A stretch of 8,365 nt of DNA, from positions 1 to 8,365 of the forward strand of contig CANLAC010000048.1 in NCBI GenBank assembly GCA_947488645.1. Reading direction: 5' to 3'. A model generated the notes under the pieces. That model made no database searches. It was not told the origin of the DNA and saw nothing but the letters and a program-made list of their open reading frames with translations. Positions within the stretch are counted from its first letter, which is position 1. Each line of letters opens with the position of its first letter. The DNA is from Actinomycetota bacterium. Lineage in GTDB: Bacteria; Actinomycetota; Actinomycetes; Nanopelagicales; Nanopelagicaceae. Positions 6,907 through 8,365 of this stretch are shown here, piece after piece. The position numbers were made by a program, and so were the translations under genes.

Positions 6907-7742
6907 TTAGAAACCTTTACTTTTTTACCAACAAATTGACCCGCAATCACAATAAGTAGCGCCAAGATGAACATGGCAGAACCAATCACATTGGCTTGTG
7001 CTGGAATACCTCGAGCTGCAGATGTATAGACAAATTCTGGGAAGGTTTTCAAGGTTCCGGAGTTAAAGTTGGTGATAATAAAGTCATCAAAAGACAAACT
7101 AAAGGCAAGTAATGCTGCCCCTGCAATACCTGGTGCGACCAAAGGCAGAGTCACGCGGCGGAAAGTTTCAAGCTCATTTGCATACAGATCCATCGCCGCT
7201 TGTTCTAGGCGTGGATCTAGAGAGGCAATACGTGCTTTAACGGTTACTACAACAAATGAAATACAAAACATCACATGTGCAATAACTGTTGGCCAGAAGC
7301 CAGGATTAATCTGAAACACCAAGAACAATGAAAGAAGCGAAGCACCCAAGACAATTTCAGGAGTTGCCATAGGTAAGAAAATCAACAAGTTAGAAGATGA
7401 GCGTCCCTTGAACGTGTAACGCCCGATTGCAAAGGCAATCATGGTTCCTAGAATCGTTGAGAAGATCGTTGCTAATAAGCCAATCTTTATTGAGTTTCCA
7501 AGTGCGGTACACACCTCAGGAGCACCACATGGGTTCTTCCAGTTATCTAATGTGAAGCCCTTCCAGATTAGGTTGGACTTACCTGCATCATTAAAGGAGA
7601 AAGCAAATGTGTACAAAACCGGAATAAATAAATAGGTGAAGCCAAATACCGCATAAATACGAATGAGGTTACGTCCAAACCAGCGTGATAGCCGAGCCTT
7701 AGTTGGAATCGTTGGAATCGTTGCATCTTTTTGCTTGTTCAT
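6903..7742 (-). CDS. potC: Spermidine/putrescine-type ABC transporter permease PotC
   Basis: This is an inner-membrane permease subunit of a polyamine-type ABC importer and would act with PotB, ATPase PotA and binding protein PotD. The 279-aa product has a basic N-terminus, a first membrane helix at about 28-50, an extracytoplasmic loop containing C72 and C78 (NPCGAPEVC), and five further helices from about 85 to 270. The cytoplasmic EAA-type coupling loop with LYANELETFRRVTLPL (186-201) is clear, and FSLSFDDFIITNF (214-226) is typical of PotC. ATG 7742 overlaps the potB stop (ATGA) and has a strong GGAGGAG sequence 5 nt upstream. Its stop overlaps the start of the ureohydrolase gene, so all three are likely translated from one mRNA. 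Close relatives transport putrescine, spermidine or other cationic and organic compounds, so the exact substrate is inferred rather than shown. Confidence 0.92.
   Translation of the reverse strand: MNKQKDATIPTIPTKARLSRWFGRNLIRIYAVFGFTYLFIPVLYTFAFSFNDAGKSNLIWKGFTLDNWKNPCGAPEVCTALGNSIKIGLLATIFSTILGTMIAFAIGRYTFKGRSSSNLLIFLPMATPEIVLGASLLSLFLVFQINPGFWPTVIAHVMFCISFVVVTVKARIASLDPRLEQAAMDLYANELETFRRVTLPLVAPGIAGAALLAFSLSFDDFIITNFNSGTLKTFPEFVYTSAARGIPAQANVIGSAMFILALLIVIAGQFVGKKVKVSK
7702..7728. repeat. Short 9-bp tandem repeat in the potC N-terminal codons
   Basis: GTTGGAATC occurs twice head-to-tail at 7702-7710 and 7711-7719 on the plus strand and is followed by a degenerate third unit, GTTGCATCT. 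On the coding strand it encodes the repeated tripeptide in ATIPTIPT. A unit of 9 bp keeps the reading frame if copies are gained or lost. Confidence 0.7.
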
Positions 7743-8365
7743 ACCAACTCCTCCGTTCCCGCTTTTCGAATATAGACGGTAACAAGGATCAAAATTGCAG
7801 CCATTAAGGTAAAGGAAAGCGCGGCAGCTGTTGGGTAATCGACGATCTTGAAGTAGCGGGACTCAATAACATTTCCGATCATTTTGGTGTTTGGGCTTCC
7901 CAAAATGGCTGCGTTCACATAGTCACCAGCTGCAGGAATAAAGGTCAACAATGTGCCTGCAACAACACCTGGCATAGATAAAGGCAAAGTTACTTTACGG
8001 AAAGTAGTAATTCCGTTTGCGTAAAGATCTCCAGATGCTTCCATTGTGCGTGGATCAATACGCTCTAGTGAGGCATACAAAGGCAAAGTCATAAAGGGCA
8101 AGAAGTTATACGTCATGCCCATAACCACTGCAAAAGATGTTGAAGTAAGCGTGGTGCTTTGCCCAATTATTCCTATATTTCTAAGGGTCGGAACAACAAA
8201 GCCCTCTTCACCAAGAATCTGCTTCCAGGCAATGGTGCGAAGAAGGAATGAGACAAAAAACGGAGCAACAACTAAAACCAAGAGAAAATTCTTTAACTTT
8301 CCAGCCTTGAAAGCAATTGCATAGGCCAATGGATAGGCAATTGCTAACGCTAAAACGGTGGCACA
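7739..8365 (-). CDS. potB: Spermidine/putrescine-type ABC transporter permease PotB, C-terminal part (5' end outside window)
   Basis: This is the partner permease of PotC in a polyamine-type ABC importer. The reading frame is open from the window edge to TGA 7741-7739 (208 codons visible). A TTG at 8329 is in frame but is not the real start: the 12 codons before it (reading CATVLALAIAYP) continue the membrane helix in the form usual for PotB, so the true N-terminus and first membrane helix lie beyond 8365. Visible elements are the helix pair around AYPLAYAIAFKAG, the segment APFFVSFLLRTIAW that is typical of PotB, a cytoplasmic EAA-type loop (EASGDLYANGITTFRKVTLPL, about residues 109-129 of the visible part), and FIPAAGDYVNAAILG, which matches the PotB signature after that loop. 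It overlaps potC by 4 nt (ATGA). potA and potD are presumably upstream, outside the window. Confidence 0.92.
   Translation of the reverse strand, partial: CATVLALAIAYPLAYAIAFKAGKLKNFLLVLVVAPFFVSFLLRTIAWKQILGEEGFVVPTLRNIGIIGQSTTLTSTSFAVVMGMTYNFLPFMTLPLYASLERIDPRTMEASGDLYANGITTFRKVTLPLSMPGVVAGTLLTFIPAAGDYVNAAILGSPNTKMIGNVIESRYFKIVDYPTAAALSFTLMAAILILVTVYIRKAGTEELV
7748..7754 (-). promoter_or_regulatory. Strong Shine-Dalgarno sequence of potC
   Basis: GGAGGAG lies 5 nt before ATG 7742 and inside the end of potB. It is the best ribosome-binding match in the window and fixes the potC start at the ATGA overlap. Confidence 0.75.

Noticed and set aside
8329..8365. Start of potB at TTG 8329
   Set aside because: The frame continues upstream to the window edge and encodes typical PotB membrane-helix residues, so the TTG is an internal leucine codon.
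1..8365. tRNA or rRNA genes, CRISPR arrays, insertion sequences, prophage or defence genes, riboswitches and intrinsic terminators
   Set aside because: Reading both strands by eye gave no cloverleaf, repeat-spacer pattern, transposase, inverted-repeat pair or GC hairpin followed by a T run; coding sequence fills nearly all of the window.

Overview
The window is a gene-dense piece of a bacterial chromosome. All nine recognisable genes lie on the minus strand, so transcription runs from high to low coordinates. The proteins are most like actinobacterial families: the NusA N-terminus, IspG beginning MVDLGIP followed by PRRKTRQ, and the PotC extracytoplasmic loop NPCGAPEVC. The order M50 protease - ispG - proS - rimP - nusA is also a typical actinobacterial arrangement. 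The base composition looks to be in the mid-40s % GC by eye, which is low for Actinobacteria. Together with very tight packing, this suggests a streamlined, low-GC planktonic actinobacterium (Nanopelagicales/acI-like). That taxonomic placement is inference.

Layout in transcription order: positions 8365-5908 hold a polyamine/guanidino module: potB (5' end cut by the window edge), potC and an agmatinase-family ureohydrolase (speB-like). Successive genes overlap by 4 nt (ATGA, then GTGA). After the largest intergenic gap (67 nt) come a site-2 protease (rseP/Rip1-like, 5840-4695), ispG of the MEP isoprenoid pathway (4657-3506), proS (3496-1772) and a TSUP-family membrane transporter (1769-996). 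A 47-nt gap with a candidate promoter follows, then rimP (948-478) and the beginning of nusA (478 to the window edge). rimP and nusA overlap as TAATG.

Functionally, PotBC would import a polyamine or related cation with PotA and PotD encoded outside the window, and the ureohydrolase would release urea from a guanidino compound, probably agmatine. The rest is a housekeeping block: membrane-protein proteolysis, isoprenoid precursor synthesis, tRNA charging, 30S maturation and transcription elongation/termination.

I found no clear undescribed system. The points most worth a second look are the absence of dxr upstream of the M50 protease, where a polyamine module sits instead; the TSUP transporter lodged between proS and rimP; and the unresolved substrate of the PotBC/ureohydrolase pair. 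No RNA genes, CRISPR arrays, insertion sequences or convincing intrinsic terminators were seen. No stretch over 300 bases lacks a gene.
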